Source: Neocallimastix lanati (nom. inval.)
Taxonomy: Eukaryota; Neocallimastigomycota; Neocallimastigomycetes; Neocallimastigales; Neocallimastigaceae
Reading direction: 5' to 3'
NCBI GenBank assembly: GCA_016946835.1
Contig: JACVTC010000166.1
Location: forward strand, 280,420 to 344,419
Length of the DNA: 64,000 nucleotides
Shown here: piece by piece, positions 1 through 11,210 of the stretch
How positions within the stretch are numbered: position 1 is the stretch's first letter
How the letters are laid out: the number at the start of each line of letters is the position of its first letter
Made by a program: the position numbers and the translations under genes
The notes under the pieces: model-generated
What the model was told of the DNA's origin: nothing
What the model saw: the letters and a program-made list of their open reading frames with translations, nothing else
Databases searched by the model: none

Positions 1-1427
1 ATGTTTGTTTTTATTGTTCCGTCATAAATATTATTCCATATTTCTTTATTTTCTACTAAATATCTTTCATGAGTAAAGCATATTATATTTTCATCTCTGA
101 TAAATAATTCATAAATGCTGGATAAAATTAAAGTATCAGAGTCAATATATAAAACTTTATCATAATTTGTTAATCCAAAGATTTCAAATTTTATTAAAGG
201 AGGTATAAAATTTTTCTTTATAAAGTTCATATTCACTTTATTGTATTTTGAAGTATCTATTTTTAAAAAATTTATATTAGGAAATTTTGATAATATTTCC
301 TTTTTAGATTTATCTGATAAAATACTGTATTTGTCATCATACATTATTAGAATATCCCCATTAAACCAATTATTATTCTTATAAAATGAATATAACATTG
401 TTTCAAATCCTATTATATATTTATCATTTAATACCGTACATAGACAATATTTATAATTTACCAATTTAAATCTCTCATCTAATTTCATTTTAAAATCAGG
501 AAATTCATTAATTAAATTATTTAAAATTAAATTATATTTTTTATTATTTTCCTTATATAGGGCTGTGATTTGTGAGTCTTTAATAATATCTTTTGAATAA
601 TCATAAATTATGGATGATTGTCGTATTATTTTATTCTCAATAATATTAAAACACCATTGCCAAGATTCATCTGATGAAGGGGATAATTTCATAAATAAAT
701 CTTCATCAAAAAATCTTTTATCTTTAAATGTATTTTTTGGATATAAAGTTCCTCCAAATCCATTCATAGGTTTTCCTGTATTAATAATCATATTTTTAAC
801 AGCATTTAATTTTCCTGCTTTTGTTTTTATATATAAATATTTATATGATTCCCATTTTAATTCAGATGTTACATATTGCTTTGATGCACCAAAAATTATG
901 TCATTAGGATATTTTTTATGATCCTCTAAAAACATTTGTATCCACCATTGTTTTCTAACAATATCGTCATCGCAAATTAATATTGGATTATTAGGGTATT
1001 TCTTTAATGTTGGTATCAACTTTTTATGGCTAATTATATTTCTTCTATACCATAGTATTTCAATTAAATCTGGGTATTTATTTATAAAATTTACTAAATC
1101 AACAGGCAAATCATTTTCTTTATTAGGAAATTCAGGAATTGCTAATACTAAAACAATATGATACATTGAAAATGGTATAGATTGATTTACCAATGATTCA
1201 AGCACGAGTTTTACATATTGAATTCTAGTAGGAAACGATGTTAAAGAAACAATAAGTTTTTCTTGATTTTTATATATATTTAACCTGTCATTTTTTATAT
1301 GATTATCAATTAATTCATTTTTTGTTATCATACATACATTTTGTTTATTATAATTTTCTTCTAAAGATAAAATATTTGTAAATATGAGTATGTAAATTAT
1401 TAAAAATAATTTATATATATTATTCAT
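1..1427 (-). CDS. Two-domain glycosyltransferase (bacterial-type GT domain plus GT8-like domain), 3' end outside window
   Basis: The minus-strand frame is open from ATG at 1427-1425 to the window edge (475 codons, no stop), so the gene is cut by the window. The first 20 or so residues (MNNIYKLFLIIYILIFTNIL) form a signal peptide or membrane anchor. Residues about 55-250 begin with LIVSLTSFPTRI and contain an acidic DDD near residue 153. This combination is typical of a bacterial polysaccharide-locus glycosyltransferase family, and the pattern is recalled, not searched. Residues about 310-475 look like GT8 (glycogenin/LgtC type), with YDDKYSIL and a YIDSDTLIL DxD metal/nucleotide-sugar motif near residue 426. 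Probable role: transfer of sugars from nucleotide sugars in the secretory pathway; donor and acceptor unknown. A decayed copy of part of the GT8 half lies at 5822-5945. The two-domain reading is fairly secure; the specificity is not. Confidence 0.75.
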   Translation of the reverse strand, partial: MNNIYKLFLIIYILIFTNILSLEENYNKQNVCMITKNELIDNHIKNDRLNIYKNQEKLIVSLTSFPTRIQYVKLVLESLVNQSIPFSMYHIVLVLAIPEFPNKENDLPVDLVNFINKYPDLIEILWYRRNIISHKKLIPTLKKYPNNPILICDDDIVRKQWWIQMFLEDHKKYPNDIIFGASKQYVTSELKWESYKYLYIKTKAGKLNAVKNMIINTGKPMNGFGGTLYPKNTFKDKRFFDEDLFMKLSPSSDESWQWCFNIIENKIIRQSSIIYDYSKDIIKDSQITALYKENNKKYNLILNNLINEFPDFKMKLDERFKLVNYKYCLCTVLNDKYIIGFETMLYSFYKNNNWFNGDILIMYDDKYSILSDKSKKEILSKFPNINFLKIDTSKYNKVNMNFIKKNFIPPLIKFEIFGLTNYDKVLYIDSDTLILSSIYELFIRDENIICFTHERYLVENKEIWNNIYDGTIKTN

Positions 1428-2911
1428 TTGAAAATGAATTATTAAGATGTATAAATGATATTCAAGTTCAGTTATCAGTAAACAAATTTAAATTAAGTTA
1501 AAGGATCACTTGTAATTTATATTTTTTGGATTAGATAAAGTTTAATAAAATTAAATATTAAAATTTTAAAAGATTTAAATTGGATTTCAAAAGCATTATA
1601 ATGATCCAATTAATCAAGGAATTGAATTTTTCTACTAGAAATTGAATAGTTTTCTTTATTATCTGAATTTAAATTATATTATGTACTTATTGAATTATTA
1701 ATTATTCATATAAGTTTAAGTTCCTTTGTTTATTTTCTTGAATTTTGAGATATGTAATTCCCTTGTTGAATTAAATTTTAAAATTAAAATTAAAAACGGC
1801 ATTTTAAATAATTATAAAAAAAAAATCATTTAGAATTAAAAACAAAACTCAATTTAAATTTAAAATGATTATTTAAATTAAATATTTTTAATTGTTAATT
1901 TTCTTCTAAATTTAAATCATTATAAAATTTTTAAATCATTAAAATATAAAATTATTTTTAGAATACGAAATGAATATAAATTAAAATAATATTTCCGTCA
2001 ATATTTTTTTTTAAATCATATATTTAAAGTAATATTATATAAAGAAATAACAAACTATGCTTAATTCTTAATTATAAATAACTTCTATTTGTATGTTCAT
2101 AAAATATTATATTTTATATATATCAAAAATTATTAAACATTATAAAATATTACAATTTATTATTTTAATTCAAAAATATAGACATTACAATATAATGTTT
2201 TATTGATATAATATTTTTAAATATTATTATAAATTCTTAATTTGATTTAATAATTTTTAGAGTTTGATTTTAATGTAAATTTTTAATAAATATTGATTAA
2301 GTAATGAAGAATCTAGTAAATAAATAAAATTTTCTTTCTTTAATTAAATTTTAATAGGAGTAAATAAAATTGGAATATATTTATTTTGTTGAATTTGTTA
2401 TAATTATTATAGAATAAAGAAATATTAAAGTCCCTTTCTTCACATTTTCTTAATAAGTTAATTTTTATAAAATTTATTTATTAATTTATCTCTAATACAA
2501 ATTAATTATAAATTTATAAAATGTTAGTAATGTAAAAATGAACAAAATTCCCTTTCATATTATCTTTTAGATATTATTTTATAAATTTAAATAAAGCACT
2601 ATATAATTTAGGTTTTTTCTTAAAATTAGTACGGGTTTGATTTATAATTAACACTTAATTGTTATATGCATTAATTTATATTATTAATTTATATAAACCA
2701 ATAATTAATTTTTAAATAAATTAAATAAAGTTAACTAAGAAATAATATATGAAATAAATTTAATTTAAAATTATTTCTTTGAAAAAATATATCTTTATAA
2801 TAAAATAATCTTAATAAACATTTTATAATATTACTCATAACATAAAGTACTTTGTTTTATTGTTTTTCTTAAATTTAATGTTTTTCTTAGTTTTATAAGA
2901 TTTATTGCTAA
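1428..2911. other. A+T-rich intergenic stretch, probably ending in a decayed 5' LTR
   Basis: No open frame of note and no recognisable RNA gene. A retrotransposon primer-binding site starts at 2912, so the last 200-300 bases should be the decayed 5' LTR of that element, but I cannot place its start. Confidence 0.4.
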
Positions 2912-2959
2912 GATTAAAAGTCTCAACTCTTCAGTTTAGCTATCTTTAAAGCTAAGTTG
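2912..2959 (+). promoter_or_regulatory. tRNA-Lys-derived primer-binding site (relic element 1)
   Basis: Begins GATTAAAAGTCTCAACTC. The reverse complement reads through TAGCTAAACTGAAGAG into GAGACTTTTAATC, which matches the D arm and anticodon arm of tRNA-Lys (here with an UUU-type loop). Leader sequence homologous to other copies follows, and a gag remnant starts at 3924. Confidence 0.7.
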
Positions 2960-3923
2960 AAATAAATAAAACATAATATCATTTTTATCATTCATATTCG
3001 AAATAATAATAATATATTATTATTATTATTATAATATTCATTAGAGAAGCAAAATATAATAGCCATTATCAAAAAGTAAATATTACAAAACAATGGTGAG
3101 GATAATGAGAATATAAGATTTTAAATTGTTCATAATTATTATTAATTTTTCATAAAAAATAAAATATATACATATATAAATAAAAAATTAAAAAAAAAAA
3201 AATAAATATCTAAATTATAAATAATAGTCAATTAGCAAAGTAGTAAATAATTGAAAATAAAAATAAGAATAATTGTCAACAAGCTAAGTTGAAAATTATT
3301 GAAAATAAAATAATTGTCTTTTAACTCATTAATATTAAGTATAATCAATGAATTACAATTTGTTTATTCAAATTAAAACAAATTAATAATAACAATATAT
3401 AACGAAATATTGATGACACATATAAAATAAAAACTAACAACTAATCTAAAATAAAAACAAAATAAAAATACACTATAAAAATTAATATTAATATTAATGT
3501 AATATTTACTAATAGAAGATTAATAATAGTAATTATACTAATTGAATATAAATTATGACTAAATCAAATTAATATATAATAGAAGTAATCAAATACATTC
3601 ATTGGTATAAACAAAGAAATCTTAATATACACAATAATCTATATATACACAAAATTAAATTTGATACTATTAATAGTAACCAATATATTAAATTTCTTAT
3701 ACTGTTTAATTTGATACACGAATCAAAAGATATATACAATATAAACGTAATTTATTTTTAATGTAAATATATATAAAATAATATATAACTAATAAAAAAA
3801 AAATATATATATAAATAAAAAGTCCTTATACACAAAGTCTGTTCTGACATTAAACAATTTAAAACAATATAAAAATTAAATATAGACTTATTACGAATTA
3901 CTTCAATATTTAATAAAAAATAA
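2960..3923 (+). mobile_element. Leader (5' UTR) of relic copia element 1
   Basis: Non-coding sequence between the primer-binding site and the gag ATG. It aligns in inverted orientation with about 7645 back to 6700, for example the block at 3060-3125 against the complement of about 7440-7560. Part of 3600-3780 also matches the complement of about 15550-15710. It contains weak hairpin units of the type CAAC-AAGCTAA-GTTG near 3278-3295. The homology was read by eye. Confidence 0.65.
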
Positions 3924-4830
3924 AATGCCAACAAGAAGAGCTAATCAATTAATTAACGTTGAAGCCATAAATAATCCAAGGAAGATTGTGAATTTCAATT
4001 AATCTGAGAATTTCAACTTAGTAATTGAATTAACAACTGAAAATTATCCTTGATAGAAAGGAAATATACTTTATTTATTGACTATAAATGATTTAGTCCT
4101 TTAGGCCATTAAAGAAAAAATAAAGAAATTAAGAAAAAAAGATATCAAGGAGGATATATCAGATTACAAGGAAGACTAATTTGACAACACATTAGTATAT
4201 GCTAAAAATACTAATGAAAATGACATTAACAAAGATATTACCGCAAAATGGATGATACTAACACGTTGGGAGAAAAGACTAAAGAAATAGTAAAAGGAAA
4301 TGGAAAAACTGCTTATCAAGTTTTGAAACCCTTAGACAAGTTATTTACTAAATCAAAAGAAACTAAAAAGTTAGAACTAAAGAAAAAGCTAAATGAGTTG
4401 AAATTCGAAGAAGAACAGAATATAAATATATTTATGGCAGATTTACAAAACACTATTGAAGAACTAGAAAAAATAGATAAAGATCTAAACACCAGTATAA
4501 AAGTCGGTATTTTGAATAGAGTACTACCAGGAAACCTTCGCTTTATTAATGTTTTTCAATACAATAATGATTGGAAAAAATGTTCCAACTATAAAAATAA
4601 ATCAAATAATATAGAGTTAATAGATAATAAAAATGAATCAGCAAAGCCTATTAATAAAAAATTAATCTGTTGGACCATAGATTTACTAGGAGCTTCAATC
4701 AACATCACCAAGAGACTCGATAAATTCACAAGCATTAAATATTGCAATGAAAAGATATTTTTTGCAAATAATCAATCGATTATCATCAATAAGGTTGGCA
4801 CCTCCATAGAATACATTAATGAATACGAAT
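3924..4830 (+). pseudogene. Ty1/copia gag-protease remnant
   Basis: Starts at ATG 3924 and follows the gag of the intact element at 35571: a SENFN..IELTTENYP block, a LRKKDIKEDISDY block, then after frame changes the open piece from 4248 with LKKKLNELKF, FMADLQNTIEEL and KVGILNRVLPGNLRFINVFQ. Several in-frame stops occur between 4000 and 4190. An internal deletion removes the CCHC zinc knuckle and joins gag (about residue CSNYKNKS) to the start of the protease, where the active-site region reads DLLGAS instead of DSGAS. The copy ends near 4830 without integrase or reverse transcriptase. Clearly dead. Confidence 0.8.
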
Positions 4831-5077
4831 TCACAATTGAAGATGGTTATTATAAAGTATATGAAAAGAATTATTTTTATTTTTATTTGTAAACTTAAGA
4901 AATTATTTTTATATATTTTAAATTCTAACGTTTCCCCTTACTTTCAAATTGGATTGGAGTTATTTTTTTTATTATTACTATTATTTATTAATCTTTCTTT
5001 ACTTAAATTATTATTATGTCTTTTTATCTTATTTTATTATTATTATTATTTTTTATTTATATGAATCACTTTCTGGG

Positions 5078-5504
5078 AAATAATTTATTGTTTGATGATA
5101 GAAAATATTCATAGTATCATACATAGATTGAAGGTAATTTGGTATATCAGCCTTACCCTTTTTCTAATAATTCGATATTTTTAATAACTTCTTCACATAA
5201 TAATTCATATTTATCCTTCTTTATTTTATAAGATTGTTCATGTTCCTTTAATATTGAGGTAGCACGTCTACATTCTAGAATGCCATTAATTTTGGTACTT
5301 AATCTTTATTTTGTTTGAGCAATCATTTGAGTAGTAATATCCATTTCAGTATGAACATTATTATAATTGTAAACAGAATCTTCGGCATCATGAATAGCTT
5401 TATCTAAAAAAGTTTTTAGCCATTCATGGAAGTTTTCCATAGCTGATAAGTATAAATAATCAATATCTTTAGAACTTGAACTTAAAGAATAACTAACAAG
5501 ATTT
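5078..5504 (-). pseudogene. Broken coiled-coil protein fragment, possibly BAR/sorting-nexin-like
   Basis: Read from 5504 downwards, the strand encodes a helical, charged segment: SAMENFHEWLKTFLDKAI, then VHTEMDITTQMIAQTK, an in-frame TAA, ILECRRATSILKEHEQSY, and EEVIKNIELLEKG. A frameshift near 5158 is followed by YLQSMYDTMNIFYHQ. The amphipathic helices and order of blocks recall the BAR-type C-terminal domain of sorting nexins, but this is an impression from composition. No ATG, no complete domain, one stop and one frameshift: a host-gene fragment stranded among retroelement debris. Confidence 0.45.
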
Positions 5505-5508
5505 ATCC

Positions 5509-5540
<32 letters not shown>

Positions 5541-5821
5541 ATATATATATAAATAAATAATAGCAAACTAAGCGTTAACTTGTTCTTTAAAAGCTTGTTT
5601 AAGTAGGCTGAAAATAAATAAAAAAATTTACAAAACTATAACAATATATAATTTATAATATTGGTTTATTGTTGATTATTACATTTATACTAATATAATT
5701 TTTTTTTTAAAAAAATATATATATTGATTATATTAAGAGTATTGTATATAGCTGTATTTAAATGATGTGTGTTTTTTATTTTTTTTTATTTTTTTTTTTT
5801 TAATAATTATATATAATAAAA
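5505..5821. other. Homopolymer-rich spacer
   Basis: Holds long A/T runs (for example the T run at about 5510-5533 and short A runs that follow) and nothing coding. The runs look like collapsed poly(A)/poly(T) tracts between repeat fragments. Confidence 0.4.
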
Positions 5822-5945
5822 TTTAATTCATTTGATAGAATGCTGTATTTGTCATCATGTATTACTAGAATATTTCCATTAAATTAATTATTATTTTTAT
5901 GAAATAAATATAACACTGTTTCAAAATCTACAATGCATTTTCATT
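5822..5945 (-). pseudogene. Decayed copy of the GT8 part of the glycosyltransferase at 1-1427
   Basis: About 120 bases align at roughly 80% identity, by eye, with 317-440 in the same orientation. That is the region encoding FETMLYSFYKNNNWFNGDILIMYDDKYSIL in the complete gene (split here as FETMLYSFYKNN and GDILIMYDDKYS). The copy carries in-frame changes and no flanking gene structure, so it is a partial duplicate that has decayed. Confidence 0.65.
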
Positions 5946-6059
5946 TATTTATTAATTTTTAAGATGTTTAGAATAAATATTATTTACTGTAATACATTTT
6001 TAATTATTTTTACTCTTTCTTTTTTTTTAACGAATAATTTATGAATATTTGGAGAATAA

Positions 6060-6699
6060 TAAATAGTTCAAATAATATATTTTAAATTATTTTATATAGA
6101 TTATCTAAATGTAATCTTCCCTATTATTGTTATTGATATATATAAATGGGTTATATATGAATAAATATGTCATTAAAATAATTATATATATATTTTAAAT
6201 ATCATGTTTCGAGATTTAACAAATTTTAGATTAATAAATGATAGATTTAGATTTTTATAAATATTATATTTTATTAATAATATAATTTTTTTAAAAAATT
6301 TTAAATTGTTATTAAAATTGATGGATTGAATTAAATATTATTGATTAAAGTTTAGCAAAAATAATGAAATTTAAATTATTGATTGAATTTAATCTAATTT
6401 TAATTTAATAAATCATTAATATTATTTTTACTAGATTGATATAATTGGACATTTTAAAATTATTATAAATTAAATTTTTAAATATATTAAATAAAATATT
6501 ATAATATATTAAAATTTTATTGATTATAAAAGTTTTTTTTTTTAAATTAATTTCTCGGATACTTTAATTTTAATTTATTTCTTGAACATTATTTGTTAAA
6601 ATTTTAGTGTAAAACTTTAATTATTAATATTTCTATTAATATATTTTCTGTGGATTGTTTCTAGTTTCAACGTTTATTATTTGTTAATTTTTTTCTTGA
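6060..6699. other. A+T-rich non-coding stretch
   Basis: Nothing coding or structured is recognisable. It separates the GT8 fragment from the inverted retroelement leader. Confidence 0.3.
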
Positions 6700-7645
6700 T
6701 GGTATTTTATTGTATATTAAAAATTAAGTTAATTCATAATATATGTATATTATAACTTTTATATTATTTTGAATAACTTTTATATTATCTGTATAATGTC
6801 AAAACGGATTTTATGTATGAGGATATATTATTTAATATTTAATAATTTTTTTATTTTATTAATTATATATTTATTTATATTAAAAATATATTATGTTTAT
6901 ATTATATATTAATGTTAATATTAATTTTTATGAAACATTTTTCTTTGTCTCTTTTTCAATTAGTTGTTAATTTTTTATTTTATGTGTTTCATTAATATTT
7001 AGTTAAAAATAATTATTATTAATTAACTTGAATAAACAGATTATTCGTAATTGATAATTCTTAGTCTTAATAACTTAAAATGACTATTATTTTAAATTTA
7101 ATTATTTAAAACTTCACTAGTTAGACTATTATTTTTATTTTTATTTTCTATTATTTTCAATTTAGTTAATCTAGTTGACAATCATTTTATAGTTAATTAT
7201 TTACAACTTAGATAAACTAATCAATAATTATTTTTATTTTTATTGTTAATCAACCTAGCTAGTTGACAATTATTTTTATTTTATTTTCAATTATTCACAA
7301 CTTAGCTAGTTGACATTTATTTTTTATTTTCAATAATTCTCAACTTAGATAGACTAGTTGACTATTATTTTATTTTAATATTTTCTTTTTTATCTAATTA
7401 TATGTATATATGTATTTATATCATTTTTTATTTTTAGAAAATTAATAATAACTATGACCTATTACAATAAGCATTTTATTTTAAATTTTATATCCTTAAC
7501 ATTCTCACAATTGTTCTGTAATATTTTCTTATCGATATTGGTTATTACGTTTTGTTTCTATAATAAATTTTATAAAAATAATAAAAAAATATATTTTTAT
7601 TAGTTTGATTATTAATGATAAAATGATTTTATATTTTATATATTT
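6700..7645 (-). mobile_element. Leader of a relic copia element, inverted relative to 2960-3923
   Basis: Reverse-complement homology to the leader of relic element 1 along most of its length, in the same order, with the primer-binding site at the outer end (7646-7693). Between 7080 and 7365 there are four to five tandem hairpin units built on CAACTTAGCTAGTTG followed by GACAATTATT or GACTATTATT, spaced about 60-65 bases. No gag of this copy is left. Confidence 0.65.
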
Positions 7646-7693
7646 CAACTTAGCTTTATTGATAGCTCAACTGAAGAGTTCAGACTCTTAATC
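7646..7693 (-). promoter_or_regulatory. tRNA-Lys-derived primer-binding site
   Basis: The plus strand reads TAGCTCAACTGAAGAG then TTCAGACTCTTAATC, directly followed by TGTGAAAATT, the probable outer end of a minus-strand 5' LTR. The match to tRNA-Lys runs from position 8 (TAGCTCA) through the D loop to the anticodon loop CTCTTAA. There is no 3' half and no B box, so it is not a tRNA gene. Confidence 0.75.
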
Positions 7694-7849
7694 TGTGAAA
7701 ATTATAAATCCAGCATGTAACATTTTTTGTCTTCATGTTATTAGTATTATTTTCAAAGTTAATATAATGAATTTCATTCTAAAAATTTTTGTTATAATTG
7801 TTTAAAAAAATGTCTGCATATGTTGTATTATAGTTTTCCTATTTTTCAG

Positions 7850-8942
7850 TGCGATTTAAGTAATTTTTGGTTTTATTATTTTTATTGAATTTTTAATTGT
7901 TTTTTGTGAAATCAAATTTTTTATATTTAAATTTGTTCTTTTTGCTTTGATTTTTATTATTTTAATTTACTTTATGATGTTTGTCAACACTAAATGCAAG
8001 ATTATTATTTTGACTTGTATTATTATTTGTTTTTTTTGAATTTGATAATTCTATTTCAGGGATAAATTTTTTATATAGTTGACACATTTACTCCAGTTAT
8101 TGAATTGAAAAGCATTTACCCATTGAAGGTTCAAAGTAAGATATTTATTTAATATTCCGATTTTAGATGTAGTACTTATGTCACCATCAACTAGATCATT
8201 AATAAGTTTTTGTAGATTTGTGAGGAAAATGTTAATATCTTCATCAATATTATATTTCATTCCTTTGATTTCCTTTTCAAGTTCCAATTTTCTTTTTCCT
8301 GTACTTTTTGTAAATGACCCTTTCAATATGTTCCTTATGTTGAAAGCAATTTTTAGTTCCCTTCAACTAATATTGAGGTTTTTTCAGCTAGACTATTTAT
8401 TATAATCCATTTAGAAGTATTGCTATTTTCTATATCTCCAGTTGTGGTTCTTTTTTCATACACAAAAGAGTCATCAAATGGGTCTAGTACGTAATCATCT
8501 AAATTTTCTTTGAATATTTTTCTTTCTTAATTTCTTTATATTTTTTTTTAAAAGTAAGAAACTCTTTATTATATAAAATATTAGAATAGTACTAATAATA
8601 ATTCACATTTTTATGGTATTTATAGTTAACATAATGTATGACTTAAAATTATTATTGGTCACATATTTTATATGAATATATTAATAAATATAACAATACT
8701 CCTTAAATTAGTATAATTATAAAACTTCATATTTATATTTCTAACAGTTTTAATACATATTTTGTTAATTTATTAACTGATAGTAGATACAAAATTTTTC
8801 TTGAAAAACCTTTGTAATTTTCCGTATTTAATTCAATGATCCTGTTGAAACTTTCTGAATAATTAAATGTAATTAAGTTTCTTCTTGAATCAGTACTTTG
8901 ATTGATGATGACAGGATCATTATTTGTTTGTCTTCTTGTCAT
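7850..8942 (-). pseudogene. Ty1/copia gag remnant split by a solo LTR
   Basis: Starts at ATG 8942 (MTRRQTNNDP), followed by LITFNYSESFNRIIELNTENY and LSVNKLTKYVLK, which match the gag N terminus of the intact elements. The frame is then broken at 8746 by an inserted LTR. Beyond it, 8326-8051 keeps KGSFTKSTGKRKLELEKEIK, INIFLTNLQKLINDL and SKIGILNKYLTLNLQWVNAFQ, and a Lys/Asn-rich tail with stops continues to about 7850. No zinc knuckle or pol is recognisable. Confidence 0.8.
8546..8746 (-). repeat. Solo LTR (family C) inside gag remnant
   Basis: About 201 bp, starting TGTTAGAAATATAAATA on the minus strand. It is homologous to the copies at 15105-15310, 16322-16519 and 17111-17313, including the shared piece GGTCACATATTTTA. 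It interrupts the gag frame after KYVLK. Flanks TTTTT and GTTTT are compatible with a 5-bp duplication with one difference. Confidence 0.65.
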
Positions 8943-9574
8943 TTTTGGTTGATTAAATTTGCTTTAATAAAAATTAAAATTTGTTGATAGTGCTTATTTT
9001 AGATTATAAATTTTTATGAATTTTGAATTTTATTGATAAGATCAAAGTTGTATTTATATTTAATATTTGTGAATTTATTAATATATTTTACTAATTTAAT
9101 ACATTAAGTTAAAAGTACCGTTGGATATATTTTAGTCAAATTGAAATTAATTAATATTGGATTTTATTTTTAGAAAGTGAAATTTATTTATTGAAATAAT
9201 TTAATAAATTGTAATATTTATATTGTTTTCAACTTGATTAAAATATAAGTTGACTATTTATATTTATATTAATATTGTTCTAAACTTGATTAAAAAATCT
9301 GTAGACTATTTATATTTATATTAATATTATTTTCAACTTGATTCATTAACACAAATTATTTAGTATAATATTTAATGTTGAATTTTAAAATAATCTTAAT
9401 TTTTTTTTTGATTATATTTGATTTAGTTTGGTCGTATAAGAAATATTATATGATATTAAAATTGAATGTTAAATTAGTAAATTATTATTTATATTAAAAT
9501 AGTATTAAATATATAATTTTATAATTTAAACTTAGCTCTTTTAATGCACAATCAGAGAGTTGAGACTGGTATTC
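8943..9574 (-). mobile_element. Leader and primer-binding site of the relic with gag at 7850-8942
   Basis: Between 9220 and 9350 there are tandem units of CAACTTGATTAAAA..AGTTGACTATTTATATT, the hairpin type seen in the other leaders. At 9529-9574 a worn tRNA-Lys-type primer-binding site (AACTTAGC, GCACAATCAGAGAG, GAGACT) ends the leader, so a decayed 5' LTR should begin near 9575. Confidence 0.55.
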
Positions 9575-11210
9575 TTTTAAACACAATAATATGTTATTTT
9601 ATAATATTATTTGTTATATTTTTATTATATATGTTTCTTCATATTTTTCAGATACAAAATTACTCTTTTATATTTTTATTTTATTATATTATTATTAAAT
9701 ACATAAATACTATTGGTCATCAATTAATACAAGTTATATTTTCTTAAATAATATTCTCTTTTAATTTGTTTCTTTCTGACATGAATCTTTATCTTTTAAA
9801 ATAAGAATTTTTTTTATTATATAAAAATATATTAAAATGATAATGAAACAGAAAGTAGAAATTTAATTCTTTTTTTTTTTTTTTTGTTTATAAAATATTT
9901 TTTATTAAACAAAGTTATTTTTTTTGAAATATATATAACATTATATGTTCAAAAACTTTAATTTATATTAATATAAAATAACTTATTTTTTATTAACCAA
10001 TTATATAATAATAAATTAGAAAAATGAATGAATAATATATTTATTCGAAACTTAAAATTATCTTTTTAATAATTACTTCTAATAAGAATTAAAAAATATA
10101 TTTATTAAAAAAAATAAATATAAAATAAATAAAAAGAAGTTATATATTTAAAAATTTTATAATTTAAATAAATTACATAAGAAGGTAGTAAAAATTAATT
10201 TTATTTTATTAAATTTAATTTGTAAAAAATTTTATATTAAAAATATATTCAATGTTGATAACAGTTGATATTTTATGGTTTATAATTATGTAAACTTTAT
10301 TAATACATTTTATAATAAAGAGTTACTCGACTTAATTATTCCAAATCATATGATTATATATTAGTACATTGTAGTTTATTCATTGTTTAAATACATTTAA
10401 CACATATTTCATATATATTTAATATATTCAATTATTCCCCCTAAAACCTAATTAGGTTTTAGGAGGATAATGAATAATTTAATTACTGGTTAATATGTGT
10501 ATATAAAATTATCCTATTCTATAATATTACATATTTAATATTATTAAGCTATAAATTGATTCTTTTCTAATCTAACATTAATTTTTCATAAATAAAATAA
10601 TTTTCTTTATATTAAATTTTTAAAAATAATAAATATTAATTAAATAATTTCTTAAATATATTTGTAATCTAATGATTTCCCCAAAATCTATATATTTAAT
10701 TTTATTACATCATTATTATCAGATGTGTCTATAATATATGTCTTATATATATTTCGTTAATATAAGGAGAACTTTTCTCTTAAAGGATAATACCATGAAA
10801 TCTTAATTTGTGAATACTGAATACTTCTTATATATTGGGATTTTTATCACTTTAAATTATAATCTCCTTTATAGACTAGCACTAATCTGTATACTTTTTT
10901 GCTATGTAATTTTAGCAATAACTATTAAAATCAATTATAAATTATAATATTGTGTATAAAAATTGAATTATATTTTATTTATTAAAATATAAATTTATAA
11001 TATTAATTATAGATGTTTGATGATTTTGTTCTAACATACAATTAAAATATTTTTCTCTTCATAACTATTATTACAATTTTAAGTAAATGTGAACAAATAA
11101 AAAACATAATTTGTATTAATTAATTTAACATTACTCATTAGTAACTTTTATAATATTAATTAAAAGAAATATAAACTAAATATTATCTAATTTATTAATT
11201 TAATATTGAT
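9575..11210. other. A+T-rich intergenic stretch with a perfect 24-bp palindrome
   Basis: No gene is supported. The first 200 or so bases may be a decayed LTR. At 10440-10463 the sequence CCTAAAACCTAATTAGGTTTTAGG is a perfect palindrome, flanked on both sides by short runs of C or G that resemble polypurine tracts facing outward. Confidence 0.45.

Noticed and set aside
4819-5064. 81-codon Leu/Tyr-rich frame
   Set aside because: Low-complexity TTA/TAT repeats following the gag-protease remnant; no start context or homology seen.
7646-7693. tRNA-Lys-like sequences as tRNA genes (also at 15059, 16276, 28229, 34094, 34591)
   Set aside because: Only the 5' half is present, with no T arm or B box and no acceptor pairing. 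Each abuts an LTR, so they are primer-binding sites.
9544-9747. 67-codon frame
   Set aside because: Overlaps a worn primer-binding site and probable LTR; composition is that of random A+T-rich sequence.
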